Part shown: in pieces, positions 13,301 through 28,300 of the stretch
Layout of the letters: each line of letters starts with the position of its first letter
Position numbering within the stretch: the first letter of the stretch is position 1
Assembly: GCA_013398955.1 (NCBI GenBank)
Contig: VWPU01018998.1
Coordinates: 1-64,000 of the forward strand
Direction: 5' to 3'
Length of the DNA: 64,000 nucleotides
DNA from: Callaeas wilsoni
Taxonomy: Eukaryota > Chordata > Aves > Passeriformes > Callaeidae
Position numbers and translations under genes: made by a program
Notes under the pieces: model-generated
Told to the model about the DNA's origin: nothing
Databases searched by the model: none
Seen by the model: the letters and a program-made list of their open reading frames with translations, nothing else

Positions 13301-16300
13301 GACAAACGCAATTGAATACAGACTATTTTAAGCATGGCTAAGGACCATAAAATTTCCATGATGTGTTTGTGTAAGTAATGAAAACTTAACCTTGCTTTTT
13401 AAAAAAATGCATAAAGATACAATTTAGAAAGAAAAACTTACTCCAGCATACCCCTAAGCCCTCAAACTAGACACAATGATTAAAGACAAAATAGTATGTG
13501 GAAGTATACCTTTGGCTTTTTGTAGAATCCTGACAAATACCACTTCACTACTTTTTTCATGCGGTTGTAGGCATTCTCTTCAAGAGCAGCTCTGTGAAAC
13601 AGAATGCACAGATCAAGTATCAGTATTGCATCATTTGTGACATATCTTGAATCTATGAGCTGACTAAAACAGGTTTCTGATTTGCACTACTGTAAAACTT
13701 GCTGCTTGATCTCACCAAATTTCAAGTTTTCACATAATTGTCTGAAAACTGAAGTCAAACAAAAATGCCAGAAATGGTATTTCCATATTTCAGTCTGTTC
13801 TTTGTAACTTTAAATTCTGTCCCTCCCCCACTGAAGTTCTTCCATTTACAGGTTACTACTTTAGTATCTTTTTACTACCGGCCTACTTACATGCAGAGCT
13901 CTGAGCTGACAAATATTTCAATTTACAGTCTTTATTAGCCACATTTGAGCAGGCAACTATAAATCTGGACAGGACTTAACACTGTATTAAAAAAATTAAC
14001 TAGCATTGGTTTCTCATTTTAAATATGCTTCTTTGAGGAAAAAAAATTAAACTCATTTTCAGAAGTCTTTCAACCAGTCTTCAGAAGCTAAAGAAGAAAG
14101 GCCTGCAACACGATTGTTATTAAATTACTAAGAAGGGCCAGACTTCAAGATGTACCATATGAGCCCTCAAGGCAGCTAGCTTTCAGTAAATGACAATATC
14201 TGACACTATTACCCTATTTTAATTTAAAAAATGGTAAGAATGAAAACCAGAGACAGGACTGACTTACTCGGACAGAAAGTCTGCATGGTAGTAGTAATCA
14301 GACAGCTTGTCCAGGAAAGAGCGAGGTTCCAAAATAAATGTAGGCAGTACAACCTTGGACAAGTCCATTCCTGGCCGGACTTGCTTCAGTAGTGTCCAAA
14401 TCAAACTTTTGTTTTCTTCTGACACTTCTTCTGTCTGAGCAGCCTCCCCTGCCTAGGATGAACCAAAAAACTGCTTACAGAAAGGAGAAAGGAAACAATC
14501 CTCCAGAAGACAGGTCGACACATTCTAAGGTTGAAGTGAGAATGGGAAATGGATACTTAAAATAAACCACTCTGAGATGCTAAAGCAACTAGGGAAGTTA
14601 GATCAAGTTTCTATAAATACACTTATGATACATCTTTAATGAAGTATGATAGATATACTATTCAGCATTAAAAACTGCATTTGTTTTCATTATCCCTAGG
14701 CTGGAAAAATTTGAGGTAGAATGTTGTTCAGAAATCCTCCCTTAGTCCTTTCCTATGCATCAAGTGCATTACTCTCTTCTCAAATGCAGGACTTATACAC
14801 CAAAGGGCTGTTCATTCTACCAGCTTTTCTCAACCATAAAAGCTGACATATCTATGCTTTTCACTGCCTTGGATCAGTCAGCAGCATCACTTATTTTCCT
14901 TAAGAAAAAATACACTTAGGGGTGTATTTGTGAGAGCAAACTCAGCAGCCACACTCCAGTATTCTCCTTTCTGTCCAAGAGAAGGGGAGATATTATCCCA
15001 TGTAGTTTCTGAAATTAAGAGCAATGGTTGCAGGAAAAGCAAGAAAAGGCATCCCTTTTTCCAGAACAGTTCTAAAATGCATACTTAAAAATTGTCACTT
15101 AAAACTCCTCAGCTTTTCCTAAAATACTGCTTTGTCTAGACATGATACTAGAAAGCACTAAAGCGTAAGATATTCAAGTTCCATGAGTATAAAAAAAATC
15201 TCATACTCATTTCTTTTAAGGAGAAAGAGTAGATTTGTGAAAAGGCTTATTTCGATTTCTGTTACCAAGTTTTTTGGTCTACAAATCCCTGTCATATTTA
15301 CCTGTATAGGCAAATACATAAAACAACCTGCAGAAGTGGAATAGCAGCTCTGGGGCATCATTACAATGCAAGGTGACATCAGAAACACAGCAAGCCTTCC
15401 ACTAAATTCTGCAGACTCAACAACTGCTAAACTTCCCTCTTGCAGGAGAAAAAAAAAGTGTCATGTTGCATTCAAACCTTCAACTTGAAGATTTTTACTT
15501 GAAGAAAAAAATAGGACTAAGTTAATAAAACCCAAACAGAAGTAACAGCAAAAGAACAAGTAGTCATGATGAACTTCTGCTGCAGATGGCCCTTTCTATA
15601 CCTTCTGTCTGAGCAATATGCCAAATAATTTCATTATCTCTGTTAAAATCTTATACATTAGCACAAGAGTGGCAAAGCAGAATATGGCTGAACAGAACCT
15701 TTTCTATACATTATTGCAGAAAATACGAAAGTCAATCCTGCAGGTCAGCTTTTAAGTGTAGTCTGACCCTTAAAATATCAGCTTACTATTTGGAGAAGCT
15801 GCTTGCTCAGTACATCAACAGCACTTTTACCTCCCCAAGTTCTTCAGGACTCTGTTCTAAGTAAGTAGTTTCCTTGATATCAATTGGTTCTGGATCGACG
15901 TAAGAATCATCCTGTCGCTCTGATGTGTCACTATCGCTTTCTTCACTCTTTCCCAATCCATCGTTATCAGATTCCTCATGGTCATGGTCATTTTCCTTAT
16001 CAGACTTGTCAGAGTACGTATCTTGATCTTTAAAGTGATGCCTTTCAATTTCACTGTCATTTAACCTATTAAAAACAAAGGCTAAATCAATCTTCAACTT
16101 TACACAATCATTTCATTGTTTCCAAACCAGGATCTTAATAAAATACACACCAAAATTGCCAGTATCAAGCCTGAAGTGGTAGCAGTGTCAAACTAGCCTT
16201 GCTGGAAACATATAGGATGTATACTCTTCTCACTGGACTGTCAAATGACTGATGAGCCTGGGACATCAACCACCTCTCTAGGAAGCCTGTTCCAGTGTCT

Positions 16301-19300
16301 GACCATACTCTTGGTAAAAAAATGCTCCCTATGTCCAGTCTAAATATCTTCTGATGACACTTTAAACCATTCCCATGCTTCCATACCAGGAAGAAAGGTT
16401 CAGCACCTCCCTTTCCAGTTCGCCGGCTCAGAAAGCTGTAAGAGAAATATAAGTTTGCCTCTCAGCCCCCTTTTCTCAAAATTAGACAAACTGAAAGTTC
16501 TACTCTCTCCTCACAGGGTATGCCTTCCAGCTCTTCAACAAGATTTGTTGCTCCTCCTCAAAACATAGTCAAGAACCTTCATAAACTTTCTAAATTTTGA
16601 GGCCCAGAACTGCACACATCCCTCAATGTGAGGCCACACAAATGTTGAATACAGCAGCATAATCACCTCTCTTGACCAGCTGGTTAAAGTCTGTTTGATG
16701 CACCGCAGGATGGGGTTTGCCCTCCTGGCTGCCAGGGCTCACTGCTGATCCATGTTGATCCCACTGTCAGACAGAGCCCCTGGCCCCTTTCCACTGCCCC
16801 TCGTCTGGCCCTGCACCAGCCTCCACACAACAGTCACCTTAGGGCACCGTGAGGGCAGGGCTGCTCCCCAGCCACTCCTCTCCCCATTTATTCTTGTGCC
16901 TGGCATTACCCTGCCCTAGGTGCAGAATCAGGCACTGGGACTTCTTTAATTTCATGCCATTGATGATTACCCAGCTCTCCAATCTATGCAGATCGCTCTG
17001 CAAGGCCTCTCATCCCTTGAGAGAGTCAGCAGCACCTCCCTGTTTGGTATTGTCAGCAAACTTGCAAGAGTACGTTCAACTGCTACATCCAGATCACTGA
17101 TTAAAACACTGAACAGAACAGGCACATGATTGAGCCCTGAGGGACATTGCTGGTGTCACCAGCCAGATGTAGCTCCATTTACCACAGTTCTTCAACCAGC
17201 ACATTGTGACCCTGCTCATCTCACAGCTGAATAATTTGTCCAGAATGATCCTGTGAGGCACATTATCAAAAGCCTTACTAAAATCCAGAAAAAGTACATC
17301 CACTGCCTTATCTTCATCGAGTAGGCAACTGACCTTATCATAGACAAACATCGTAGCAGCTAAACATGACTCTCTCCATGCTGACTGTGCCTGGTGCTTC
17401 ACTGTTCTTTAAATGTCTTTCAATAGAACACAGTATGATCTTCTCCATAGTTTTTCCAGGTACTGAGGTTAGACTCACAAGTCTATAGGTTCCCGGGTCT
17501 TCCCTCAGGCCTTTCCTGTAAATCTGAACACTGTTGGCTCATTTCCAGTCAGTGGGGACCTCCTCAGACTGCCCAGACCCTTGCTAGACAGTTGAGAGGT
17601 ATCCCGCCATAACGCCCACCAGCTCCTCCACTACCCTGTGATGAATCCCATCAGACCACATGGACTTACAAACATTCAGCTGATACAACTGGTCTCTTAC
17701 AATTTAAGTGTCCACAAATGGAAAGTCGCTGATCCTGTACTCATGGGCCTCCAACTCAAGGGGATCAGGCAGCCCAAGGTCTACTAGTAATATTAATGAC
17801 TGAGGCAAAAAAAACCCCAAAAAAGCAGTGAACATGCCTGCTTTTTCTTCATCCCTATTTTTCAGATGACCGTCTTCAACAAGTATTGGTCCAAGGTTTT
17901 CCTTGGACATTCTCTTGCTATTAACCCACTTTAAAAAGCTCTCTCTCAGCTGAAGCTAAAATTGCTTTCACCTTTCTTCTCCCTCTTCTGCCAACTCAAT
18001 TAAAGCTAGACCTGCCAGTTTTGTTCCTTAGACAGTTAAGCACACTGAATACCCTTAGAATATACTATAGCAAAAGATGTACTTAATTAAAGCATTAGTC
18101 TTAATTAGACTTAACAGCTGTAGCTAATTGCTGTGATTGTAATCTGGGCCAGCAGTTGATATTAAACTATTATTCTGGAGCACAGATCTCCAGCTGAATT
18201 GTACACAACAGTCATATTGTTTCTATGAGATAAAAGAAGGAGCAAAACTGCAGCTAAGCAAAGCCTGGTCATCTGGATAGGTCTGGATAGGGCCTTCAGT
18301 TGTTGCAGCGGACAAACATTTGCCTTTTCTGTGCTTTTCTAGACCATCTATGCATTGCATAAATAGAATTGCATTTCTCCCAGTCCAGGTCTCTCTCTGG
18401 GAGAGCATACTTGTAACAGCAGTACACAATTCCTGCCCACCCAGGAAAGACAAATGGTCAGCTAAATCTTCACCTGAAAGTACACTGAATTGGTGGAAGA
18501 TCAGTGAGGTGGATGCCTGAGAGGAGGCTGTGAACCCATGGGAGGCCCGTGCTGGAGCAGGCTCCTGGCAGGGAGCTGCAGACCTGATGGGAGAGGAGCC
18601 CGCACCGGAGCAGGCTCCTGGTAGGACTTGTGACCCTGTGGGAGACTCAGGCTGCAGCAGGCTGTGCCCGAAGAACTGCCTCCTGTGGAAGAGCGACCTA
18701 CGTGGCAGCAGTTCCTGGAGAACTCGTGTTGGAGAAGTTCAGAGAACTACCTCCTCTGGGAGAGGCCCCATGGTTGCCTCCTCTCCCTGAGCAGCAGCTG
18801 GAAACCCCCATTCCCTGTCTCTGTGCCTCTGGGGAAGGAGGTAGAGCTGGGAAGGAGGGAGGGCTAGGGCAGAGGTGTTTTTTAAAGTCTTATTTTACTT
18901 CTCATTATTCTGCTCTGATTTTATTAGTTATAAATTCAATTAATATCTCTAACTCAAGCCTGTTTTGCCCATGATGCTATTTAGTGAGTGATCTCTCCTG
19001 GTCCTTATCTCAACTCATGACCCCTTTGTTAAATTTTCTCTCCCTATCCAGCTGCACAGGGTAGTGAGAGAGTTTGGTGGGTGCCTGGCATGCAGCCACG
19101 GTCAACTCACTATAACCATTCATTCACTACACCTAATAATTTATTTCCACAAAAGCTTATGCTCACAAAAACCTAGCTGAAAGTATTTATGAAATAATCA
19201 GGGAGTAACTCAAGGGCACTCAGACATTAGATATCAGGTGATATCAGACAATTTTAACTTTTATGCATTTAATCATAAGGTGATTGAATTATTATTCACC

Positions 19301-22300
19301 CCTCTGATAATTCATGCTGAAATCATTTAAATAAAGGATTATTAATTTCTTTAACTAAAGAACAGCAACTAAAATTCACATCTACCAACTTTTGATCACA
19401 TGTACTAAGCTTCTGATTTTCTGCTGAAGCTAACAAGAGACACCAACTTAAAACTGTAATTTTTTTCTATTTTGAATAGTTTAACTGAGTACTTTAACCT
19501 ACTGATGTGATACTCCAAGTTCCTTGGGCCAAAACTTCCTCTGGGTCCACTTTGCTTAAAAGAAGATTTTTTCATTTTATGTGCAAGGCATAAAACACAG
19601 TGCAAATAAGGCATATAAAGAGAACTCAGGAGCAAAATAAACTGCCGCCTTAGCCTCCCTGTAGTGAAATTATCACTACAAGATTCTGCCAAAAAGCAAT
19701 CAGGTTTAGTAATTAATTCACTTACGGTAAGTTTTCTCCACTGTGCAAGTTGTTAGCACGAAGCAGACCATAGAAAGAGACATGAGTACTGTCTGCTGAG
19801 GAGTTCAAATCGTGTTCTTTACCTTCCCTAATCATTGTACGTTTAAGCAGACTTGAACATTTCAGTGCCAGCTCCAAAGCATCCATCCAACACCTGCCTA
19901 AAGACAAATTTAGTATTAGTCTGAAAATTAAGGTTTTAACAGAATTATATCACTTCTGTTTCCTAACTAGGAAAATTAGTCCTTTGGGCCTGCTTGCATT
20001 ACCTTTGAAGACACACTTCAGGGTCATTCCACGTTACATGCATTGGATTTTAAAGTCTGGTGGGGACATAAACTCACAACCATGCAGCTTTGGTACGAGG
20101 GACGCTGCAGGGCAGAACTAGCAAGGTAAATCATGATTTTGTTAGAGCATATTCCAGCATTTCTTCCTTAATGGAAGTCTGGTTCCAGCCAGGCCATGAC
20201 TATAGAATGTCCCCAAAGTTGCCTGCAGCCCTGCTCTATTTCTGAAGACTAAGTAACTGCATCATTTGGCAAAATTTGCCCAAGTAATATGATAAGAGTG
20301 TGGAAAAAGAGCTATGATAGCATATAAATAACATTTCAAAAGATAAAAAGTGGATATTCGAATTTTCTTTGGCAAAAAGTAACTAAACAGATTTGTGTAT
20401 TCTTTCCCCTTCTTACTTCTTCTTTTCCATGTATCTAATCCATTTCTCAATACAGAAGGAAGAGAGAGTCCTATTTTTAAAGTATGCAAGAATATGCTTA
20501 ATTAACCAGTAGATGAAAAGCACCTGCTAAAAAGGCTACACAACAGTCTTAAATTCTTCTTCCACATTGTAACTTTAGACAGTGGTTGCACTGATCACCA
20601 CCTTCGCAGTGAAGGGTCTTAGAAAACTACATTTTGAAGGAATTTTTACTAGTAGAACTCTGTGCAGCGGCTGCACTTAACACAGAAGTGCTTTAATAAG
20701 AATACCTCCATATTAGCACTTTACGAAGGCACTAGCTTGGTATTTAGACATACATTAATATAGCTAAATCATAGATAACCCTTTCACCCTCCTCTACCCA
20801 GTCAACAAAAGGCAACTGCAAGGAGTTCAATAATATTTCCTTCAGGTCAATAATCTCCTTTAATAACCATGAAAAAGTACTAGTACCAACATAACTGAAT
20901 GCTCTAAATTAAAGGAGAACTTTAACAACAATTAAACTGCAGTCTAAGTGCTGTAACAGACATGATAAGACAGTTGAAACCATCTTTCTCATAACTGTTG
21001 TCACTGCTGAAAATCAATGAAGTATCTATTTACCATCTGATTCTGAAGCGGCTCGGATGATTAAGTAACTGCTGGGCAATGGCAGAGTTATAGCACCAAC
21101 TGCTTCACCTTTAGGACCCTTGAAACACACAAAACAAGAAATAGCATCAGATATTTTAATTCAGTTTTACAGTTTATCATTCAATGTAGTAAGAAGCTGA
21201 CACACTGCAGGGCTATTTACTGTCACTCAGCAACATCTAATGAAGACATGAATAGAAAGATGGACAGCCCTCTTTCACTGGATTTCTTCTTCAAAGACTT
21301 CATTTAAGTATAGGACCCAATTCAAACCCACTTTTAAAAAGAATGGTCTTTGGGATTCAAAAAAAATTTTAGTTTGGTTGGGGTTTTTTGTTTTGTTTTT
21401 GGTTTGGGTGGGGTTTTTTGATTTTTTTTTCTTTTTAAAAATTTTTTTGTTTGTTTGGGTTGTTTTTTTGGTGTATAAATCAGACTTGGCCAAAGTTTTA
21501 TTTTCACTATAAAGTTCTTCACACTTCACATTTAAAGAAAAAAATAAATCCAAAAGACTCTTCCATTTCTGTCAATCTTCATTTTGGAGTAAAATGTTAA
21601 ATAACAATTTTGAAGTCCCTTCTTAAAAAATTTTACCTATAGTAATTTTAAGACAATTGATAGGCAAAGAGGGCTGTATTAAACATACTGGAAACATATT
21701 GCTGAAAGCTGGGTTAAGCCTGCCTAACTGAGGAGTTAACATGTTTTGATCTTTACTCATTTCCTCTGGAGAAGCCTAATGGAAAGCCAGTATAAGGCTT
21801 AGAAGAGGGAATTGGAAAGCCAGCAGAAGTTTTGAGCAAAAGCAGATAAAGGCAGATAATTTTAGAAGCAAGCAAATGAAACAGCCAGAACGTTTCTGAG
21901 GGCGAGAAGCGGGCAAAGGAGTATTCTCGGTTGCACTTAAATACCAATACAGACAAGCTAGTGCTGGTGTAAATGATGTTCAGAAACTCCCAAAGAGTCA
22001 GTATAGAGTAAGAGCAACTGGGTGCTGGGAACAAGATTCCAAGCCTCAGTCTCCCTCTCAGAGAGTGGAAAGGTGTGCCTACAAAAAGTCTTTGGTGAAG
22101 CAGCAACACTGGGATTAGGAGTTAGTGGGTACCAAGAGGGACAACCCCAGTGCATGACCACTCCTCACCCCAAGGGTGGGAAGGCAGGGAAGAAGCCCAG
22201 TGTCACCTGGAGAGGGGAGAGCACCATGGCACCACACCAGGCAGGGGCGGGAGAGACGCTGGGGTGCTGCCCAGAGGGGACCATGGCACCATGGCTGCAC

Positions 22301-25300
22301 CAGCACCGTGCAAAGGTCCCGGCCATCAGAAGGCCTTCAAACTCTCGGGCCACAGGACACAGACTAAGGGCCGACTTCTGCTCATGAGATCTGCCCTTTA
22401 GTTTTATACTATGGGATCTTCATGGTATGCTACTTGCTCTGTACCAAATAACTACAATTTAGAGATGAAGTGTGGTTTTGGTGTCTGGTTTTGCTTTTTT
22501 TTTAATGCAAGAAAGTTACACTCCCTAAGTGTTTTAACAATATATTGATTTAAACCAAGTGAGTAATTTTTAGCGAAGATTTAAATAAGTGGCCTTATTT
22601 TATTTAACTGCTCGTGGATTTGATTTCCTCTAATTGGTTACTGTTCCAACGGCACTGGATACTTTTCTTTGGTATCACCCATTATGGTTGCAAAACCAAT
22701 TTCTAGTAGTTATTTCCTCTCTGTACAAGAGGCACATCAGTTTCTGTTTGCAAGGTGACTTTATTTGGATTGTCTCTGATCCTAATGGAATGATGCTACA
22801 ACTACTCCAAGCCAATGGTGAAGTTAAAAATTCCATTAGATTAAAAAAATTTTGACGTTTACTTCTTACTGAATATTCTTGCCCATAAAACTCAAATACC
22901 ATGAAAATTCTTTCAAAGACAACAAAGAAAACTGGTAAGCAGTCACCCCTGACTAAATTTACTCAGAAACAATTATTTGCATTCACTTTTCCAGTTATTA
23001 ATTTCAGAAAACTGAAATGGTATCAGGACCAGGCACACAAGGAAGACAAAACAAGGTACAGTGCATCAGCTACCTCAGAATGCAGGAGGAACATCAAAGA
23101 CCACAGCAACAGGCTTAAGGGAGCATGTGAAGTGACTGGCCATAAACTACCACAGAAGAGAATTTGCAGTCTGCCAGAAGGACACACCATCGCTAGTGTG
23201 TTCAAGTGAGAAAATCTCCAGCAGTGCTTGTATCTCTATGAATGCTATCTTTCTGCACTGACTGCAAACAAGGCTCATTTTGGACTTGAGGCTCTTTCTG
23301 GTAAATATACTCTAGATCAGTCAATTGCTGTTACACTTATGTGAGTTTGCCTCATGATAATAAATTTGTAACTAGGACAGTATGATTGACTAGGTAAACA
23401 AGGCAGAAAAGGGTTTCAAACTCAACAGCCTTTCATCTAATGGAATCCAGTAATTCTCAGCTGCAAATAGCAATACCAAAATGAACAAACGCCACTCCAG
23501 CTCTCAGCACATTTAGAATGGACAATATCAACTTGTTCAGGTTCAAAATTTGACCTACCTTAAAAAAGTAAAAATCTGGTAGGGCATGTCGTCTAAATTC
23601 TAAATATCTAGTTAAAAAAACAAACAAATCCATTTCTCATTGCCAAGCAATAAAGAAATATAAGACTGATTTGTGATCTTCTGCAGACAGGCCACCACTT
23701 TGCAATGTATGTGTGTATATACATATATATATCATAAATAAAGCACACTAACACCAAATGCTGTAGCTTTGGAAAAGGATATGGACTTTGTGTTCTGCAA
23801 ATGTGAGATCACCACTAAATACTGAAAAGTCTGCCTAAGCAACAGACTTTTATTAACTTGCCACATGTATTCTCCCTGAAACTGTCTGCATTCAGACAAA
23901 AACCTCCAAGGTTATTACTGAAAAGTCTGCCTAAGCAACACTAAAATAAAATTATTCAAAAGAAACAAGTGATTTGATCTAAGTTTGAAGAATTTAGATA
24001 ACACTGATCAATGATCACAATCCAGAATGACCACAAGCATCAGGAATTCTACTGACGGACTTCCCTAAGAAAAGAATGACAAATTTAACACAGCATATTC
24101 TACAGATGTGACAGTACATCTATATCGATTTAAGGTTCAGAAGATAAGATAGCTACTAACTGTGAGACTGTAAGATGTATGTTGCAGAGGGTACAATTAA
24201 TTATAACAAGGGTCCTAATATTGTACAGTAATTTCATCTAAAGCAAGATGTTACTTCAGAAGGAAATTCTGTTCACTTGTGCTGTGCTTCCGCATCCCCT
24301 CTCCACATGTAAACACAAAACAAGGACTACAATAGTTTATCAGATTATAAACAATGAGTAAGAGCAAGCACTAAAGATCCTTACAAGATATTGAAATAAA
24401 CCTTTGCTCTGCAGAACACACTGTGCTTTTCAACACAGGTAAGAGCTGCTTACACTATTATGCCATGGCAAACAGACATCAGAACTGAATGAAAACATTT
24501 ATCTTCCTAACATCATAACAAAAAGGAACAGACTTGGCTAACAAATTGCAATATGATCTATTATTGCACAAGCAAGTAATCTGCTTTTTGACTCTTACAA
24601 GCAAATTGAACTAAGGTGACATTTTATTACATGAATATAGAGTTGGACACCAAGAAATGTTCATACCAAAACTCTTTCATTTTGGTAAATCTCACCTTAA
24701 TTTCTCAGATTTGATTGAGGTCAAATACAATGTTAAACACTCATTCCTTTAATTTATGTGATTGCCAGTGATGGCATTAACCTTTTTAATGGCAACCCTT
24801 TGTACACCACATTTCTGAAGCTCTTTAAGTACACAGAGCAGCATAAATCAAATACTTTTTCTGATGAATGGGACTAAATGTTGAGGGCTTACATTCAGAA
24901 TAAACAAACCATTGAAGTTGAAACAATTTAGCTTTTCATTGAAGTTGTCTTCATTCATAGCTGATTAATGCTAGTCATCCCTTAAGAACCATGCATGCTA
25001 CCACTAACCTTTGTAGCCCATATGGTCTGCTCCAAAGGATGAAAAAGTTTGAAACAAAAGCCATCTTTTTTAGAAGGCCTCTCGATGAGTTCACAAACGT
25101 TCAGGAGCACTGTTCCTACCCACTGGTCATTTTTGGGAGTTTTGTAAAGAAGCAACACTCCTGGTTTCAGTACACACCACAGTTTGGTCCAGCTTTTCAA
25201 GGTACCACGAATCTAGAAGATAAACAGTTACAGTTGTATCTCAGTGAAGTCAATATCAAAATCATCCCCCTTAACAAAATTAAAATTGAAATTTATTAGC

Positions 25301-28300
25301 TTCTATTTCAAAGTAAAGTTTATCAGGTCTCTCAAAAATTTACCCAGGTTTATTAAAGAATATAAAGGTATGCTTGCTCTTCTGTCTTGATGAATACTCA
25401 GTTCTAAAAATGGGTATGCACACATTGAGATATGGGAAGCAATTAATCTGAAAAGTCAATGAATTTTCCTATTTGGAATATATTTTAATCACTAGCATGA
25501 AGACAGGATAATCTTTGAAAACAAATCTCCTCTGAACACAGGTCAGACATCTGATAATAAAAATAAGATCTTAACGAAATAACTCATATATATTTGAATT
25601 TCTTAGATAAAACCTTTTACAACAGCTGTTAGCTTCAACCTGTATGTGAATTAAAAGAAACTTTCAAATCTCTGAAATTCCACATCTCATTAGACTGCTT
25701 GCATCAATTCTGTCAACTCTGAAATTTAATTGCTTCTGTGTCTGTAAAACAACAACTTGACCTCTGAGCAGTGTTTTAGCCTTTTTATACTGATTTTTGC
25801 AGAAACTGGAGAAACTTTTTCCTGGCAAGTTATTTGTTTGGAGCGAACAATAAAAACAGGTTAAGGATGTTTTTTCTTGCACTATTAGTACAGGACTAAT
25901 GTGCTATTCCTATCCAAAGAATATATTTACAAATGTAAGGAACATGTAGAAATATATAAACTGCACTGCTGCTGCTAACATGGACTGCGATCTTTGAGAC
26001 AGCAGTACCAGCTAGTTCTTAAGAGAGGAAAGGAAATACAGAAAGAAACCTGCATTCAAGTATCTGACTGAATCATTTTTGCTATTGTTATGTATGTAAC
26101 AGAGTTTCACTTCAAAGTGTAAAATGAGAAGGACAAAAGAAGAATTGCAAAGCCAGCTCATCTCAGGTTGATGGCTATACACACAAGACGCATGGGATTA
26201 GGGTGACTGCAGTAAGTGGGAGCTAGGTTCCTCTCTTAGTCCCCTAGGATTTGAGCACAGAGACCTTGGGATGCAATTAGTGGCTGCTGTGCCTGTAGAA
26301 AAACATTAACAGCAAGTAAAAGATTGAGCCTTTTCTATTCTGGCCAGAAAGCAGCAAGCAACTAACTGCTCCATCCTCAACTCAGGTTTCACACTTGGAT
26401 TCTGACCTTCAACCAGTCAGCCATAACAATAACTGAGGGGTCCGTGATCGTGCTAAGTAATTCTTTTGTGGCTCTCTTCTTTTCTTCTCTGTAGTTTTTC
26501 TTTTGAACCTGTAAATAATAATAAAAATATTTACAATGTCACGGCCATAAGCCAGTTATCACAACAAAAAGGCATCGACCAATACAAGCTGAGGAAAAAC
26601 TTGCTAAATTCTATTTGCAATACAGATACAGAAAAATAGCTCTAAAACAGAGTATTTGACTTCAAAGTGCAAACAATGACTTCAAGAGCAGCTATGATGT
26701 AGCCAATTTCAGATTCTTCTGCAATTTTCTTTTAAAACTGAGGACTTTGAAACTCCTGTTAGAATCAAAGGGCAGAAAAAACTAACCAAACCAACCTCCT
26801 CCTCTCTTCTTTACCTGGTGTAAAGTAGAAAACTGGACTAGGTTCCAGTTTACACATACATTATCTGATCTGTGGTCTTTACCTACCAGTTATGTTCCCT
26901 CCACAGGAGAAATTTGCAGCAATGTATCTCCCTCATTTAAAGCTAAATAATTTTATGTTTCTCCTGAAATGGTATCTACCAAACAGTGGAGTATGGTCTT
27001 GCTACAGTACAGGGGGAAGAAGGTAGTAGAAATGCATGCAAATTTCAATTTTTATAATTCCATTTGTCATTTCACTGCATGTAATGTCCTGATGTCCCTG
27101 CCAATCTGAATTAATCCATAATCTTCTGAGTTATTCTACAATATTGTGCCATCTTAAAGACTGCATTATAGATGCCATTATTCAAGTAAAAATACAGTAA
27201 AATTTGAAGAGACTCAACACCACAACTTCTCACAATACTTAAATACTCCCTAAGTCTCATCATTATTTGGCATTTTTGTCTTAACTATGTGAATGCATTT
27301 ACAGTCCATGAGGAGTTACTAGGAAATTAATTCACCTTGAGAGATTCTTTTTTTCTAAGTTTGCTTGAAGATTGAGAGATGTCCTTCTCAGAGCCATTGA
27401 AAAGCTTGGATTCAGACTGAAATTCACAACACACATAATAAGTAAGTGGCAGTGACAGATACAAAAATATATTACTGATCCTGGCACTTTAGAAAGTGTT
27501 TGAAGTACAATTATGTTTTTAAGGTTCCCGTTCCCTCTCACTTCTTTACTGCTTCCCCCCTTAAAAAAACCCAAACAAACCAACAAACCACAACTTGTAA
27601 CACGAGCTGTTCACCACTTATTCATGGAGTCTCTTTTCCTAAGGGTTTTATGGGAAAGAAGTCAGATTCCTTTGGAAGCAGCTGACCTATACACAGTAAG
27701 TATTTAGCTCATGTAGACTGTTATTAGACAGAGCGTGCTTGAATAGTTAGGCATTGTTTTAGCAGAGAGAGAATGTTTTAGGAGAATCCAGGTGTTTTGA
27801 CACACGAGTCATTCCCAGGATATATGAATCAGAATACAGAATCAACTGTCTTCGTCCACAACTTGACAGCTTCTCCAAATGGACTGCTATAGAGGCACTT
27901 ACCCTGTGAGTCATGAAGGAAAATACAGCCTCTTCAGTCTAGGATTCAGTGCTCTATAAATCATCAGAGTACAACTGCCCACTAATGGCACTCGTTCTGC
28001 TCCTTGCTCCCTAACTCCACGCTCTGATTACTTTGCAAGTCATCTCCGAGAAGCTCACGGCGGCGTCAGGCAGGAACGAGACCCGGGTTTGTTCGTGACA
28101 CCCAAGTCTTGTTCATGCAGGACAATGAGCTGCCTCAGCACCACATGATTTCTCCCCCCACCTCTCCCCCATGTCTTGTAAGGTTCAAAGTTTACTCCTA
28201 AGGGTTTGTTGCCTACTAGTTGAAAGGGAACTCAAGCCACCAACTATTCACTTTGGGAACAGCACTCTTAGGAAAAAAAAAAGGGGGGGAAAAGAGGAGT

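Larger units (their letters stand above)
16066..19725 (-). other. OSBPL8 intron carrying CR1 and ERV-type repeats (3.7 kb)
   Basis: About two thirds of this intron is transposon-derived: a CR1 fragment at ~16255-17990 and an LTR/ERV-type repeat at ~18525-19125. Sequence at 18000-18500 may be further degraded repeat, but I could not assign it. The rest is AT-rich intron. Confidence 0.85.
21119..25008 (-). other. OSBPL8 intron (3.9 kb) with T/G-rich tract and a GC-rich patch
   Basis: The intron holds a T/G-rich low-complexity tract at ~21358-21472, a GC-rich patch at ~22020-22390 that opens many spurious ORFs, and a 25-bp direct repeat at 23820-23844 and 23916-23940. A GTTAG donor begins it. 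No additional exon could be supported. Confidence 0.85.

Noticed and set aside
17094..17402. Minus-strand ORF with a reverse-transcriptase motif as a possible active element
   Set aside because: It is a short remnant in a truncated CR1 with stops on both sides.
21275..21553. Lys/Asn/Thr/Pro-rich minus-strand ORFs
   Set aside because: They translate a T/G low-complexity tract.
22022..22387. Cluster of six overlapping ORFs on both strands
   Set aside because: A GC-rich patch produces them; frames conflict and none resembles a protein family.
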